Assembly (NCBI GenBank): GCA_025093985.1
Contig: JACAAK010000009.1
Location: 1,178,001 to 1,242,000, forward strand
DNA length: 64,000 nt
Direction: 5' to 3'
Origin: Calvatia gigantea
Lineage: Eukaryota > Basidiomycota > Agaricomycetes > Agaricales > Lycoperdaceae
Shown here: piece after piece, positions 31,974-43,927 of the stretch
How positions within the stretch are numbered: position 1 is the stretch's first letter
Layout: each line of letters starts with the position of its first letter
Translations under genes and position numbers: made by a program
The notes under the pieces: model-generated
Seen by the model: only the letters and a program-made list of their open reading frames with translations
Database searches by the model: none
Told to the model about the DNA's origin: nothing

Positions 31974-32637
31974 GTTAATGCATTATGCTCTAGATATGCT
32001 ATTGGTAGTAAATAGCTCTCCCTGTACCCAGGTTGTAGGATGTTTCTCCAAGGACTTCAGTATAAATACCCACATGTATATATGTTTATTCCTTAGACAA
32101 TTCTACTCTACTTCATACTCATCTACACAACTCTTAGCAACACTTCTTTATCCTCAACCTATACTCTCAAGTAAGTGCAACTACCCTCCACCACTGTGTA
32201 TCTACTGTGGTGTTTTGTATGCTTGTCTCAACATAATGTTTGTTAATCTAACAACAGTGGCATTCCCTGTGAACATGCTGATTATTCTTTTAGATTAAGC
32301 ACATCAGACTTATTTCTCAAGTCTAAGCTTATTGGAGGGGTCCTGTAGCTTTGTATAGATGTATTAGAATGGTTTTACTGCCTGATCTGGCCAGAATCAC
32401 AACTGGTCATATAGTACACTGTTAAAATTGCTTTTAGTTAAGCACAGTGGTCATTCTGTAGCTGCCACTATCCATCATCAATGGCCATAGTGTTTTACAG
32501 TGATTGAGTACTCTTTTAGTATACTGTTGGACTCTTAGATTAGATTGTACTACTACAGGAAGGTTTGATGTAATTGTTAGATTAGGCTTGTATGCCTTAG
32601 ATTAGTGATTTTCAAGTATGAAAACAGCTTTGCTATT
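31974..32637. repeat. Unclassified AT-rich repeat D, copy 2 (complete)
   Basis: The full form of the sequence at 29173-29518. It contains TATAAATACCC near 32063 followed about 70 bp later by a pyrimidine-rich stretch, as in many LTR promoters. No ORF above 110 codons has recognisable similarity. The identity of the element remains open. Confidence 0.45.
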
Positions 32638-33543
32638 ACAGCAACATAGTAAAAGAAAACAGATAGTGGTTACTAGGCCTGCTCTACTCAATGCTTGCTA
32701 AGGTGGAGGCTTCTCAACATGTTAGTATACAGAGGATAAACAACACTAATAGTGGCAGTCCTACTCTTCTCAACACAATTTAGCAAAGGAAGAATCCTAG
32801 TAGACCCAAAGTTCTACTCTTCTTAACCTTATTACCAGAAAGGCTTCTCAATATCAACAGACAGAGGAATAATTGGCAGAAGCTAGCTGTAAGAGTTGTG
32901 TAGAAATGAGAAAGAGAGGTGAGGTTATTCTTATGTTACATGTATTACCTTTCTTCACAACTGAGCCTGGATTGTCTCCACTCAGGGAGAGGTTCAATGC
33001 TATAGCTCAGAAGAATATAACAAGTCTCAATGACTTATATGCAGACTTTGGATCACTCCTTTAGAGAAGGGCTTGCACTTGTCTGATAAGTCCAAGTTAA
33101 ATGCCTTTATGGTCCCCAAGGTTGTTAACCTTGTAGCAGACAAGTGAAGATAGGAAGCTTGTTACTAGAATAACCTAAGGAATACAGAGGATTCTACTTG
33201 GTTTATATACTAGCTACAAGGTAAAGATGAGTTATTATGTAGTAAGAGAGTATGAGTCAATCTAGGAGTTACTATGGGTTAATTGGTAAGATAAGAAGTC
33301 ATAGGGATGAAGATGAATAAGAAAAGGAAGTAATACAAGTCATAAGAAGTTAGATACAAGTAAATAGAAGTTTGAGTGGGAAATACAAGTTATAACAGAA
33401 ACATAACTCAGAGTATGAGTCATAAGAAGTGGAACTAGAACTACATGTGATAATAAATAAAAATAAAGGTGAGAAAGAAAGAAACAAGTTCAAGAAGAAA
33501 GTAATACACTACAAGGAGAGACAGGAGAGGTAAGTTCATAACA
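32638..33543 (-). repeat. Family C leader and old LTR (LTR 32934-33543)
   Basis: The LTR runs from TGTTACATGTATTACC to GTAAGTTCATAACA and is the most CpG-poor family C LTR here. It is followed immediately by a helicase gene fragment, so this LTR forms the boundary between the transposon nest and the duplicated gene block. Confidence 0.8.
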
Positions 33544-34218
33544 TAAAAGCTTCACCTGGTATGGAGTGGGGCAATACTTGTTTCAATGTTGACTCATTTC
33601 AAGATATGTGTTATGGATTTCTACCAATCAAGTCGTACTCCGTTATTATCTGCATTCCTATCTATCCACATACTTGTCTCACCTATTCCTGTCAAGCGAT
33701 CTCTGAGTATGACTTGTATTAACTATCATGCCATTGTAACCGGACGTTTCATGTAGTTACTCCATCCATTCAACCAGATGTTCCTCTCGTATTTAAGCAT
33801 ACATACATCCACTGTATTCAGTACGCTTAACCACCTAGTTCTCTCCCCTTACTCGCCCTCAAGACTTAGCCTAAGCTGCAACCTGAGGTCTTATCAGACT
33901 AAGGTCATAACAATATGATTCTTTTTATCTGGTTTTTATTTTCTAACCATTGCTATAGGAAATGAGGAAGATTATATCATTGTCTCTCTAGTTTACTCTA
34001 GGGAGTTGGGGTTTCTTAAGAACCTGAGACACACTAATGTTATGCTCACTCACTTCAAGAAAGAAATGTTTGTTGTAACTAGTAAGAAATTTTTGAATGG
34101 ACCTGGAAGGAAGTGCCTGGTTGGGGACATTACTTAGAGGATTGGGGGTAGTGCTTGGTTGACTGTGGATGATATAAGCAGAGGATGGTTCTTTGGGCCC
34201 AGAAAGGTTCCTCAGTAG
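33544..34218 (+). pseudogene. 3' end of helicase 2, duplicated pseudogene
   Basis: It corresponds to 54.87-55.24 kb: end of exon 7 (GMEWGNTCFNVDSFQ), last intron and exon 8 (NEEDYIIVSL, TNVMLT). The conserved CAG codon in GDIAQRIG has become TAG here, and several CpG sites have become CA or TG. A family A solo LTR interrupts the last intron. There is no promoter or 5' part, so it is non-functional. Confidence 0.85.
33609..33912 (+). repeat. Solo family A LTR with target duplication ATATG
   Basis: 304 bp, TGTTATGGATTTC to GGTCATAACA, flanked by ATATG at 33604-33608 and 33913-33917. The uninterrupted parent sequence is at 54931. It inserted after the gene block was duplicated, because the parent lacks it. 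Confidence 0.92.
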
Positions 34219-34367
34219 TTTTCCAGCTTAAGGCTAATGTCATGTAATACTGTAATGTTGTTCTGTTCATACCAAAAAATAAAAAAACCAAAAAACCAAA
34301 AATAAAATATAAGAGATGTTTTAAATGTGATTAATTACAGAATATGTGATATTTATAAGCAATAAAA

Positions 34368-35631
34368 CTATAAATAACTTCTGACTGGAATTTCAGTGGA
34401 TGCTATCCCAGATAGACAAACCCTTTTCATGTCCTCTAATGCAGTAGCAATAGCATCCTTGAAGAGAAAGGTAGATGTCAGAGGACTTGAGAATTTTGAC
34501 TCTATTCCAAACTTGATCATCTCTGGTGCAGCAAGATCTAGATTGTATTATGTTAGCTCAACTCAGTGGAATGACACAAAAATAGCCTACAGTTAATTCC
34601 ATAACCATCATTGAACATAGCACCAAATCCAGTCCCTTTAAACCAATGACCTGCACTAAGGCCACTTGTACTAAGCTTCCATTCTTGGCTTTTTGAAAAC
34701 AAGGAATCAGCAAGGAGGGCCGGAGAGGGTTCTGATGGCTTAAGCATGAGACAAAGCCCAAGGAGATGGCGATCAATTCCGCGGGTCGTTGGTGAAAGAT
34801 CGGAGTGTTTCCGTGCGTCCCCGTTTGAACATCCGTGTAAGAACGGTTTCGTATGTCGCTGTGAATTCGCCACGGGTCCTATACCACGCGAGTTGTAGCG
34901 CCATTTGGATGTATGCATCCGGTGAGAATTTGGCTGAAACGGGAGTAGTATTAGCATTGACAAACGAGTGAGAGTGGAAAGTGGCGCTGGGAGCACATAC
35001 CGACGCCTTTGATCCAATCCGTGCCATACTCGTTGAACCAGAATACACTGTCGTCCGAGTCTTCCATGACAGCTAACGAGCGGTGCTCGGCATCTTGGCA
35101 TTCGTGCCAGAGTTTATCGTCAGCAACCCAGTTGATTCTAACGAATTCGTCTTCACCACCAATAGCTGAAGGGATTTCTTCGGTTTCAGAAGGCGTAAAG
35201 GCGTCTTCCTCGACACCTTGGACAGTACTGTATTCCGCCACGATACTGGGTACGAGTGCATCGCAGGGGGAATGCTCGCCCGTCGCGCCTGCGCGAGCAA
35301 GTGGATCTACGGGACAGTGTACGGTTTGTCGAAGTAGCGGTTCGATAAGTTGAGTGGTGTTGTACGGATGGAGTGGAGTGTGCGTCGAGATCGGATTGGG
35401 CCTGAGAGCGTGGGTGGTGTTGATGTGAAGATGGGGGAAGTTTATAGGTCGTATGGTCGAGGCTCAGAGCCATTACGCTCGTGAGTAAAGCTTCATGGGA
35501 GGATTGATTCGTTTGGGAGAGTGAGAGGAGGTATTGGAGGTTCTGTATGTGGATTTATTTCGTAAGATGGGTGTTTCGAGGAAGGAAGACAGGAGTTTAC
35601 CTTGGCCCAGATGTCGCGGTCGTCTGCGCTG
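34368..35631 (-). pseudogene. Carnitine acetyltransferase, duplicated C-terminal two thirds (pseudogene)
   Basis: Collinear with 55385-56822. It holds the ends corresponding to exon 3 through exon 7, including [11 protein letters not shown] and the catalytic-region [11 protein letters not shown]. About 170 bp around the last-but-two intron is missing at 34785 (GATCAATTCCGCGG joins GTCGTTGGTG). Small indels near 35310 break the frame. The copy ends at GTCTGCGCTG, where RhoGAP coding sequence begins in the opposite direction. It lacks the N-terminal third, so no enzyme can be made. Confidence 0.88.
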
Positions 35632-36629
35632 GTTATTGCTGGGTACAAGTCCCTAATTCGACAAATGCCGCTAGCGAATCAATATCTTCTCCTTTATGTA
35701 CTGGATTTATTGTCCGTCTTCGCACGGAAGAGTGACAAGAACTTGATGACCGCCCAAAGTGCGTTCTGTTACAACTTCACTCGGTACTCTGGCTGACATG
35801 ACACCCCTTAGATCTCGCAGTGATTTTCCGACCTGGAATTCTATCCCACCCGTCGCATGAGATGTTACCGCATGAACATGCATTGAGTCAGCGTGTACTG
35901 GAGTTCTTGATTGCCCATCAAGATTGGTTCATGTTGGACACACCAGCCCCAAATCCTGCTCTCGTATCACCACCGCTACCCAGCAGTAACCCAGGGTCCG
36001 CCGCACTCAATCATGCGCAATATCCGAATCGTGGTACATCACCCACCCCGAAACTTCCTGGAAGTGGAATTACGTTTGCAAACCAAAGACAGGGTGTCTC
36101 CGAGGGTGAAGCAGGAGCAGGTTGGACAAACCCGGATGTCCCTATGTCAGATAAGGAGATCCAGCGAGAACACGAACGAATTAAGATGATGCGACGGAGA
36201 ACGACACTTGACCGAGGAGGTGCGTGGAGTTGCCTATTCTTAGTTGATTCTCTTTACTGACTATATGCATTAGAAGCAGTGATGTACGGAGCCTTAGAAG
36301 AGGGGGATATGTCATCTGGAGGTGATGGTCCAACGACGTTACCCGTCTTCTCATTGGGAGGAGAAGCAGTGGGTGTTGGGAGAAGCCGGACGCTGCCATC
36401 GTCAAGACGGCGAGGAGGTGCAGACGCAGGCGGCAACAACTCAAATCCGAATGTGAACGTTGCGGATCAGGTCCCGGATAAGGGAAGAGAGAGGTCCAGA
36501 CTCTCGAAGAAACAGAAGCGGTCGTCACTGGCGACACCGCACTCGCATACACATTCGCAGTCACAAGCGCAGCCTCATCGGACATCACAAATTATTTCGT
36601 CGGGACACGCACTACAAGGGAGCGCGTGA
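35632..36629 (+). pseudogene. RhoGAP-domain protein, 5' truncated (end of GAP domain and C-terminal tail)
   Basis: Exons are 35632-35758, 35812-36219 and 36274-36629. The first reads out of the duplication junction into the second half of a RhoGAP domain (KSLIRQMPLANQYLLLYVLD, LLSVFARKSDKNLMT). It continues with the NLAVIFRPGILSHP end of the domain and a basic, Ser-rich tail (IKMMRRRTTLDRG). RhoGAP proteins stimulate GTP hydrolysis on Rho/Cdc42 GTPases. The arginine-finger half of the domain is missing, replaced by the inverted carnitine acetyltransferase fragment, so the gene is probably dead or was assembled from a rearranged locus. The fragment itself is not decayed. Confidence 0.72.
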
Positions 36630-38083
36630 CGCATCTCTTTTCCCCGATTATGGTTCCTCATTGGCTTTTCTTTATGTATGCTTTTTTTTTTTGACTGTAT
36701 GGGTGTTGGGTGTTGGTTGGGCCTCTTTGGTCTTTGCTTTTCGTGGATAATTTGTTTGCGACACGCTTCCCTTGTGGTTGGTTCTCTTTGTTGTATTGGA
36801 CTCGGACTACCTTATGTCGAGAAATGGATGTTACCTTCTAACACTTTTAATGTGTTCAACCACGGCCTCTCTCTTCCTGTCATCTTAACCCTTACCCTAC
36901 CTGATTACCTGATGAACCCTTTCAAATTCCAACCATCATCATCATCTATTTTACTTCTGGTATTTCTGTTGGTACAATATTGATTTACTCCTTTTTTGTT
37001 TCTCTCTTGTGCCACTACTGATTGTTGTCCCACCATCACACGCATTGTTCAATGTCATTGACCTCGGACTGTCCCATAATCACCACGATTTCCGGCATTC
37101 TCTTATCCCCTTGTTCGGGGGGGAGGGGGGCGTCGATCCTTTGTGGTTACCTCTCATGCCCAGAGCACCTCCTTTTGGCCTTCGCCCTGTCTCTTTCTGA
37201 TGGTTCTTCCTATATCTGGGTTTCCTTTGTCTGTTTTGTTTTTCTTTTTTTGCTTGTTTCTGATTCATATGTGGGTATACCCGTTCCCTGATTCTCATAT
37301 TTCTCAACGACTTGTCGTGGATATTTATGGTTTATGGTTTTACAGTTGGAATGACAGATACGATATTATACATACCTTGTTCTTTTTTTTTTGTTAATGA
37401 CAACTACATGTAGGGTTCCCTGTTTCGTAGAGCCATTTTGTTTAGTGTAGCGAATCATGTGGACTATTATATTATTCACGCCCTGGAGGCTCTTCTGGAT
37501 GCCTCTGGTAAAGAGACATGATCTCGTATAGTCATTGTGGAATCTCTGATGGATGTGTCAAAGGTGATCAAGCCGTATGAGGCAACATGTCGTTGCTCAT
37601 GGAGATATGAATGAATGTACGAGAACGCCCAAGGCATCATGTTGGAAGAGCGGTTGCCCACGACAATAGTGGAATACATACAAGATTACAACAGATTACG
37701 ACAGAACGATCTCCGCGAAACGGGTTTAGTGGAAAGTGCTTTGGCAACTCGAGAAGGCGCTGAACCTTGAATCATCATCCTTATCATAAATGGGGGTATT
37801 GAAGTTGGGGTATAAAAATGTGTGTGATATGTTGAATGCTCAAAACAACGGAGATGTAAACATGTACACTATGGTGATCATGCGTCACTCCGGCCACCGA
37901 AGGAGTACTTGATGACGATAGGTTGCGCTTTCGTGCTCCAGTTGACTTCATTTGTCATATACGGATTTGTCGAGGTCATGGTTCCCCCTCGTCGGAGCGA
38001 GCTCGTACGCGTATGCAGTGGTGCTCGGTCCCTCGCGCCTCCCATGTACGCTTCTCGCGTTTGTAATCCGACCCCACAGTTTA
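36630..38083. other. Intergenic, no gene found
   Basis: T- and pyrimidine-rich in 36660-37400 with several T runs. Short open frames on both strands have no recognisable similarity and no consistent splice pattern. 37400-38083 is of average composition without repeats shared with the rest of the window. Confidence 0.6.
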
Positions 38084-39344
38084 TCAAGCCAGGATCCCGG
38101 ATTCAAACTTTGTCGGAGTCGACCTAGGAAGCGACAGATAAGGGATGCTAGAACTCGATTCGGATGGACGGGAGTGATGACCTAGTTCCATCCCCGGTCC
38201 ACCGGTGATGTTGATGACGGGTTGGGAAGATGAACGGCGATGATGACCGGAGCCAAGTGTGCGGCTTCCACTTGAACCCGAGGAAAGGGTGTGTTGTGTC
38301 GAAGCTGACCATGCTTTGCCTTGGACGACTCGATAAATGATCAGGAGGGGCGCGATGACCTGATTCAGGGATAGATTAGCCTCGGCCTCGTGGGTCGCAT
38401 GCATGGTGTGACTTACTTGAACTTGAACGAGTGGCTGGATGGTGACGTTGCAGAACCAATGACGCACTGCATATGGAACAAGAAAAGATATCACGAAGAC
38501 GTCAGCGAGGAAGGCGGACTCGACCAGCATTGCGATGATGCCGGTGAAATCATTGCCGTGGCCAGAGCCGAGTGCGTGTATCGCGCGGCGTCGGTGAATG
38601 TACAAGCGGATGGTGATCAGGCTTGTCAGAGTGATGTTGACGAAGAGAGCAACGATGCCGTAGAGGATGGTAAAGTTGAAGGGGAGATTAGCAGTCGCCC
38701 ATGAAGATGTTTCGGGCGCTGTGATCTGAATAAGGTGGAGGATGCCACTGACTGGATTTTTATATTTTTGTTAGTTTAAGCTTTTACAAAAATACCAAGG
38801 ATAACATACCGAACGAAGCAAAGAGCAGGCCCAGTGGGAGGAATTTGAAGAACGACGGCCAAAATCTGTTATCTTGATAGAGGACCATACATCGCCACAA
38901 CTACTGTAATTAGTGGTGTACGATTTGTGAAGCATAGCAAGAAGTACGTACCAGCACTCCATCACAAAACCAATTCGTCACGACAAGGCAGGCCATCCAT
39001 GCTTTGAACTCAAGAGGAAGGGCGTGATCGAGGTACTTGCCCAAATAAGCAGCAGGCCCGGGATATCCAGCAGTTCCGCCATTGAAATCCCGTTGTTCGA
39101 GAAATCCCGCTTGGATCATCTTGACTTCGAAGGCCATGCTGAAGGTGCTCAGAGTGAAGATCAGCACGACGTATATAAACTGGGCCCGTCTGTGTCTAAT
39201 CGGCAAGCGCTGTTCCCTCAGCGCGTTGAGACAAACCGCCGAGAGGACAGCTACGACACCATAAGCAATAGCAGCAAGGAAGGCGCCATAAAGAAACGAT
39301 TTTTCGTTGATATATTGCTTTTCCGACATGTACGAGGGAGCCAT
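38084..39344 (-). CDS. Seven-span membrane protein of a family common in Agaricomycetes, function unknown
   Basis: Four exons (39344-38952, 38900-38810, 38751-38417, 38359-38084) give 364 residues. Seven hydrophobic segments are visible, for example FLYGAFLAAIAYGVVAVLSA, AQFIYVVLIFTLSTFSMAF, FNFTILYGIVALFVNITLTS and GIIAMLVESAFLADVFVISF. The motif ALGSGHGNDFTGIIAMLVES and the closing QVIAPLLIIYRVVQGKAW are typical of a large, mostly uncharacterised family of mushroom-forming fungi. The tail is a Ser-rich cytosolic-type region. The start ATG is in good context and no further exon is needed upstream. A receptor or transporter role is possible, but nothing in the sequence decides it. Confidence 0.82.
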
Positions 39345-40820
39345 AGTGGAGAGGAGGAGATCAATCTTGGCGAAGCAAATCCGACGGGATGCTTATAGGT
39401 TGTCTGGTTCTCCGGCGGTAACGGACGGGGCTTGGTCGGGACAACAGGAAGCGCTGTGGTGGGATGGCTCGAGACTCGAAACAGCTTAGATACCCAGCGC
39501 TAATGAACGCATGGTCGCCCAAACGTGAGACCATCTACTATTAATGAAATCTGAAAGTTGGGAGGGAAACTGGTTAGATTCTTATTCCCAGATGTGGAAT
39601 TCTATTCCACATGATATGATAAGTTCTCGTAGCACGCTCTGATTGGACTCTAGCCCATACATGTACAAACAATACAATATCTACGAGCCCCTATTCTAAC
39701 TACTTTTCTTCATCGTTATCGTCAAGATAAAGTTGCTCGTCCCCTCACTCATATCACCTGTTTTTTCGACCCACCCTCCGTCTCCCTCTTGGTGATTGGG
39801 AACAGCCACTTGGCACCCTTCGGTTCGTCCGTCGGCCTGCCTTTGGCTTCCATTCGTTCTGGGCCTGGATTATCGCATCTTTCATCGAGGTGGCCCCGAT
39901 TTTCCCATTTTCCCTGCCACCTCGATGTATCACGTGATTCCAACGAGCCGTTCGCCTGGAAGCCTCTCCCCCAGGCCCCCCGCACACTCAGTAGTCGCAC
40001 GTTTACGCTGGACTGAGTTACTCTAAATGACTAATACTGGTGTAGTTTCCTGGCTTCTGGCGTAGACCGGACCCCATGAAGCGACACTAAGACGAAGATG
40101 CCTCATGGCAGATCCCCATAAGCTAGCTATTCCAGAGGCTATATTTGCACCCGATTTTCTCCGTGTTGATCAGCAACTGTTGCAAGAGAGCGCGAGTCCG
40201 CTCTTGCCACCTTTCGGTCAAGGCCATGGCAAGCTATCAGGATACCACCAGGTTGACGAAAATTACCTTGAGACAGATGAAATGATCCATACCTCGGCGG
40301 GAATACCAATGGGCGGTTGAAGCGGGCATGCGAGGGAGGTTTCCCCATGTTCGTTTGAACGCGGCCCTGTGACCAGTACTTAATAACAGACATCATGAGC
40401 AGAGTCGCAAGGCCGGGCAACTGGGCTCGGGACAGCGGGGGGAGGAAGTATGCCATAATCAATACCCACGCCGTATATTTATGCATAAGGTGCTGGGGCC
40501 GTTTTGAGTGCCAGTGGCCTGGTCTTGTTTTTGCTTGGGTTCCTGATGGCAGCCATCCTGACCTCTCAGGTGATCGGAATATCAACAGTCAATAACATGT
40601 GTTATGTTGCCTGCAGCCCCTTGTGTATCGTTTAACTCTTGTGCCAATCACTACACACACACACAATCTTTTCTCTCTCTTGCATCTTGATTTCAAGCCA
40701 CACCCAGTCCCCTTGGCTGTCAAAGGACCAGACGTGCAAGATTGTCAAGGCACGTTGTACTCCACAACGCACCTATAATTACCCATCAAGTCAACTTCTT
40801 TCCGATCACCATCCCGCGTC
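39345..40820. other. Intergenic between divergent genes, no gene found
   Basis: It separates the minus-strand membrane protein from the plus-strand GMC gene, so both promoters lie here. Open frames at 39750-40000 and 40139-40585 look like chance. A short CA repeat occurs at 40652-40664. Confidence 0.6.
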
Positions 40821-43587
40821 ATGGCCATCCAAAGCACGCTTGCTAGACTGCTCACTTTGCATTCAGTCCCAGCCCTTGAATCTCCCCTCAAGTTATTCCT
40901 TGCATCTGGGGGGTTGCTCGCGCTCCTCCTTCAGTATCTGCGCATTAGGAATGCTAGTCGTGCTACGGGTGGGGGACGCTATATCGAAGATCTTGGCCAG
41001 GCACGGGACACAACACATTTGTCTTTAATCTTCTCACAGATTTGGTAGGTTGGCAGTGCCAGTACGCTCAAGGAGCTTTGGAATACATATGATGTAATTA
41101 TTGTTGGCGGAGGTAAGTCATGGTGGTGGGCAACAAGTTTGGACGTACACTAACATATTGATCAGGCACATCTGGATGCGCCCTTGCAGCAAGACTAAGT
41201 GAAGACCCCAGCATTCATGTGCTATTGCTCGAAGCCGGGGGGAGGTAGGTTGTTTGTTAGATACAGTGTTTGCAAAGGAAACTAACAGCTGTCAGCGGGA
41301 CCGCTCTCGTTCAGACTCGCACGCCTTCTATGTTCGGGAGGCTATTCACATCCAAGTACGTGCACAATTTCCGAACAGAACCTCAAGTATTTGCGAGGGG
41401 AAAGAAGAACTTCTGGCCTCGTGGTAAGTAGATAATTTCCTGTAGAAGGTTTTGCTGACGGTAGATAAGCCAAAATGCTCGGTGGATGTGAGTCTGCTCA
41501 TATCAGTCAAAATTCATCTCAACCTGTTTAAGGTTCCTCTATCAATGCGCAGATGTATGTGTGTTCCGCTTCAATTCTCTCCAACTACCAGCTGATTGTC
41601 GTGTCATAGGGCACAGTACGGTGCCCCCGGGGATTTCGACGAATGGGCACGAGTGATTGGCGATGATTCTTGGTCTTGGAAGAATTTGCAGAGGTGAGTA
41701 CTTCCAGAGATCCTCAGGGCTTCGTGACTAAGCCATTTTGAAGATACTTCCTGAAGTATGAAACGTATCTACCCCATCCCGATTATCCCCTTGTGGATAC
41801 ATCTTATCGCGGAAAGAATGGGCCTATCAAAATTGGATACAACAACTATGTTTCCGAACCCAGTCGGGCATTCATCAAGAGTTGTGTCAATGTTGGGATC
41901 CCTTTCAATCCGGATTTCAATGGGCCTCATGGTACTATGGGTGCCAACAGAGTAGGCGTGGATTCCATCCAGCCGTGTTAATCTCAAACTGAACTCCCTA
42001 TGCGCCCTTTAGATTAGTGCGTCAATTACAATCCAAACTACAATCTTTTTTGAAGGTCAATATCACAGTGACTTATGTTGACGAGAAATACCAGCGTGTT
42101 TCTTCGGAATCCGCTTACTTGACACCAGATGTGCTCACAAGGAAAAATCTCACTGTCGCTATCAACGCAACGGTCACACGCATCGTCTTTGAACAAGTTA
42201 ATGGCGGGACTCATGCAGTTGGTGTAGAATTCGCCAGAACGAAGGGCGGACAAACATTCCGCGCCAGGGCTACTCGTGATATTGTCCTTTGGTGAGTCAC
42301 CCCTCACTGCCTTCCAGCCCTACTGACTTCAAGTCCCAGTGCCGGTGCTGTCCATTCTCCTCACGTCAGCAATTCCCCCAAGAATACACCTTCCCGAGTT
42401 GATCAAGTTTCATAGATACTGATGCTTTCTGGCGTTGGTCCTGCGGAACATCTCCGCGAAAATCACATCCCTGTTGTCATTGACCATTCCGGAGTGGGCC
42501 AAAACCTTGTCGATCACCCTGTTGTGGACCTCTACTTCAAAGACAAGCTTGACGCATCGCTTATGTGGCTGAAACCTAGGTCGCTCAGTGACTTAGGCAA
42601 GGTCATCAATGCGGCAATGCAGTACTTTGTATTGGGTAAAGGAGGTCCGTTTGCCACGAATGTAAGGACGAATTCCTCGACGAAACCTGATTGCTGATCA
42701 GCGAGTATAGTTTGGTGAATCGGCTGCTTTTGTTCGAACAGACGATCAAAGGTTGTTCCCCCGTTCCCGATACCCTGACGACTCGAAGGACAGCACATCA
42801 GCAAAAGATAGTCCCGACCTTGAGTTATTCACTACACCCTTCGCTTACAAAGTGACTCCTCATCCTGAGTATGCCTCCGGAAAAACTAACTGTCTATTAG
42901 GAGCATGGTGCTATCTTCTTTGACGTCCACACTTTTGCTCTCCATTGTTACCTAGTCAGGTTTGTGCATAATTTTCCCCTGTGTTACGCAACTCGCTAAG
43001 GATGAACCAGACCCACAAGCACTGGTGCGGTCCTCCTCAAGTCCAGCGATCCCTGGCAGCTACCTAGCGTCAACCCCAAGTACGTGGCATGAAGACATGT
43101 ATACACAGGTCTTGAGATATTGGCTTTAGTTATCTCCAAACCTCGGAAGACCTCTGGAAACTTGTTCGCGGCGTCCGCCTTCTGCTCTCCATTGCACACT
43201 CCGAACCTCTTGCCGGACACCTTGATCATTCGTGCACTCGTGGGGAACTAGATCACCAACTACACCTTAAGACTGATGAGGAGATTGCCGAGTTGGTTAA
43301 GGACCGCGTCGAAACTGTCTATCACCCAACCACGACATGTAGGATGGCACCCCAAGAGGAGGGTGGTGTGGTTGACAGCAAGTTGAGGGTGTATGGGATC
43401 AAGGGATTGAGGGTCTGTGATGCCTCTATTTTCCCTTTTATTATTTCTGGTCATACGGTTCGTGTTTCGCTGGCCTGTCTGATTATTCCTATCGCTCAAA
43501 TGGTGTTTGGCGTTGTAGGCGGGTGCGTGTTATGCCAGTGCAGAAAAGTTGGCGGATGGTATGAAGGTCGAATACGGGTCTTTGTGA
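40821..43587 (+). CDS. GMC-family FAD oxidoreductase with N-terminal membrane anchor
   Basis: A many-intron gene. The N-terminus has a hydrophobic segment ([20 protein letters not shown]) before the FAD-binding motif ([20 protein letters not shown], dinucleotide phase completed across an intron near 41112-41165). The GMC signature GGCSSINAQM spans introns near 41480-41610. The second signature region is near 42340-42430 ([20 protein letters not shown]). The C-terminus has [12 protein letters not shown] and ends [19 protein letters not shown], giving the active-site His pair (YHPT, SGHT). GMC enzymes oxidise alcohols, sugars or choline with FAD. The substrate cannot be read from the sequence. 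One 104-bp intron (ending near 42054) uses a TTTTTTGAAG acceptor. The first splice after residue 60 or so is uncertain. Confidence 0.85.
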
Positions 43588-43643
43588 ACCATTGTAGTAC
43601 TTTACCACAGTTGAAATTTTGTGGTCCCGAGAAAGTTGACTTA

Positions 43644-43791
43644 CACTGCGCCGACGAGTTGATGTGACACTCGTTGTATCAATATCGTATTAAATCCAAA
43701 AAGTATAGTCTTCGATATGACACGCTTTACACTTTTTGAAATCGATATGATTTCGATATGACCCATGCCACATTAACTCGTTGGCGCAGTG
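43644..43791. mobile_element. MITE-like element with 23-bp terminal inverted repeats
   Basis: The left end, starting CACTGCGCCGACGAGTTGATG, and the reverse complement of the right end (CACTGCGCCAACGAGTTAATG...) match at 21 of 23 positions over 148 bp. The interior is AT-rich and has further ATATCGA/TCGATAT-type repeats. There is no coding capacity. It lies 57 bp after the GMC stop, likely within its 3' UTR or terminator region, and 65 bp before the tRNA. A TSD is not clear. Confidence 0.6.
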
Positions 43792-43856
43792 AAGCTTAGG
43801 AGATTAAGAACCATCCCTACATACACAACAGAGCTCATGGTCCAGTTTTTCCGTAG

Positions 43857-43927
43857 GCATTGATGGTGTAGCGGTAACATTGGGTCTTCCCATGGCCTAG
43901 CTCCGGGTTCGACTCCCGGTCAATGCA
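43857..43927 (+). tRNA. tRNA-Gly, anticodon CCC
   Basis: A cloverleaf can be drawn by hand: acceptor stem GCATTGA with TCAATGC, D arm GTGT/ACAT around AGCGGTA, anticodon stem GGGTC/GGCCT with loop TTCCCAT, T arm CCGGG/CCCGG with loop TTCGACT, discriminator A. There is no intron. An A-box-like TGGTGTAGCGG and a B-box GGTTCGACTCC are present. Confidence 0.93.

Noticed and set aside
1..33543. Possible CRISPR-like or satellite array because of many repeats
   Set aside because: The repeats are LTRs and element interiors of several hundred bp with target duplications, not short regularly spaced units.
34789..35353. Plus-strand frames across the duplicated acetyltransferase block
   Set aside because: The parent locus shows that the coding strand is minus. 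The plus-strand frames are shadows found in both copies.
36660..37400. Hydrophobic-looking open frames in T-rich intergenic DNA
   Set aside because: The T-rich composition alone yields Phe/Leu-rich chance frames on the plus strand. No start context, splice sites or similarity.
40139..40585. 148-codon minus-strand open frame in the 39-41 kb gap
   Set aside because: No recognisable domain, no splice partners, unusual composition for a coding exon, and it overlaps the likely promoter of the GMC gene.
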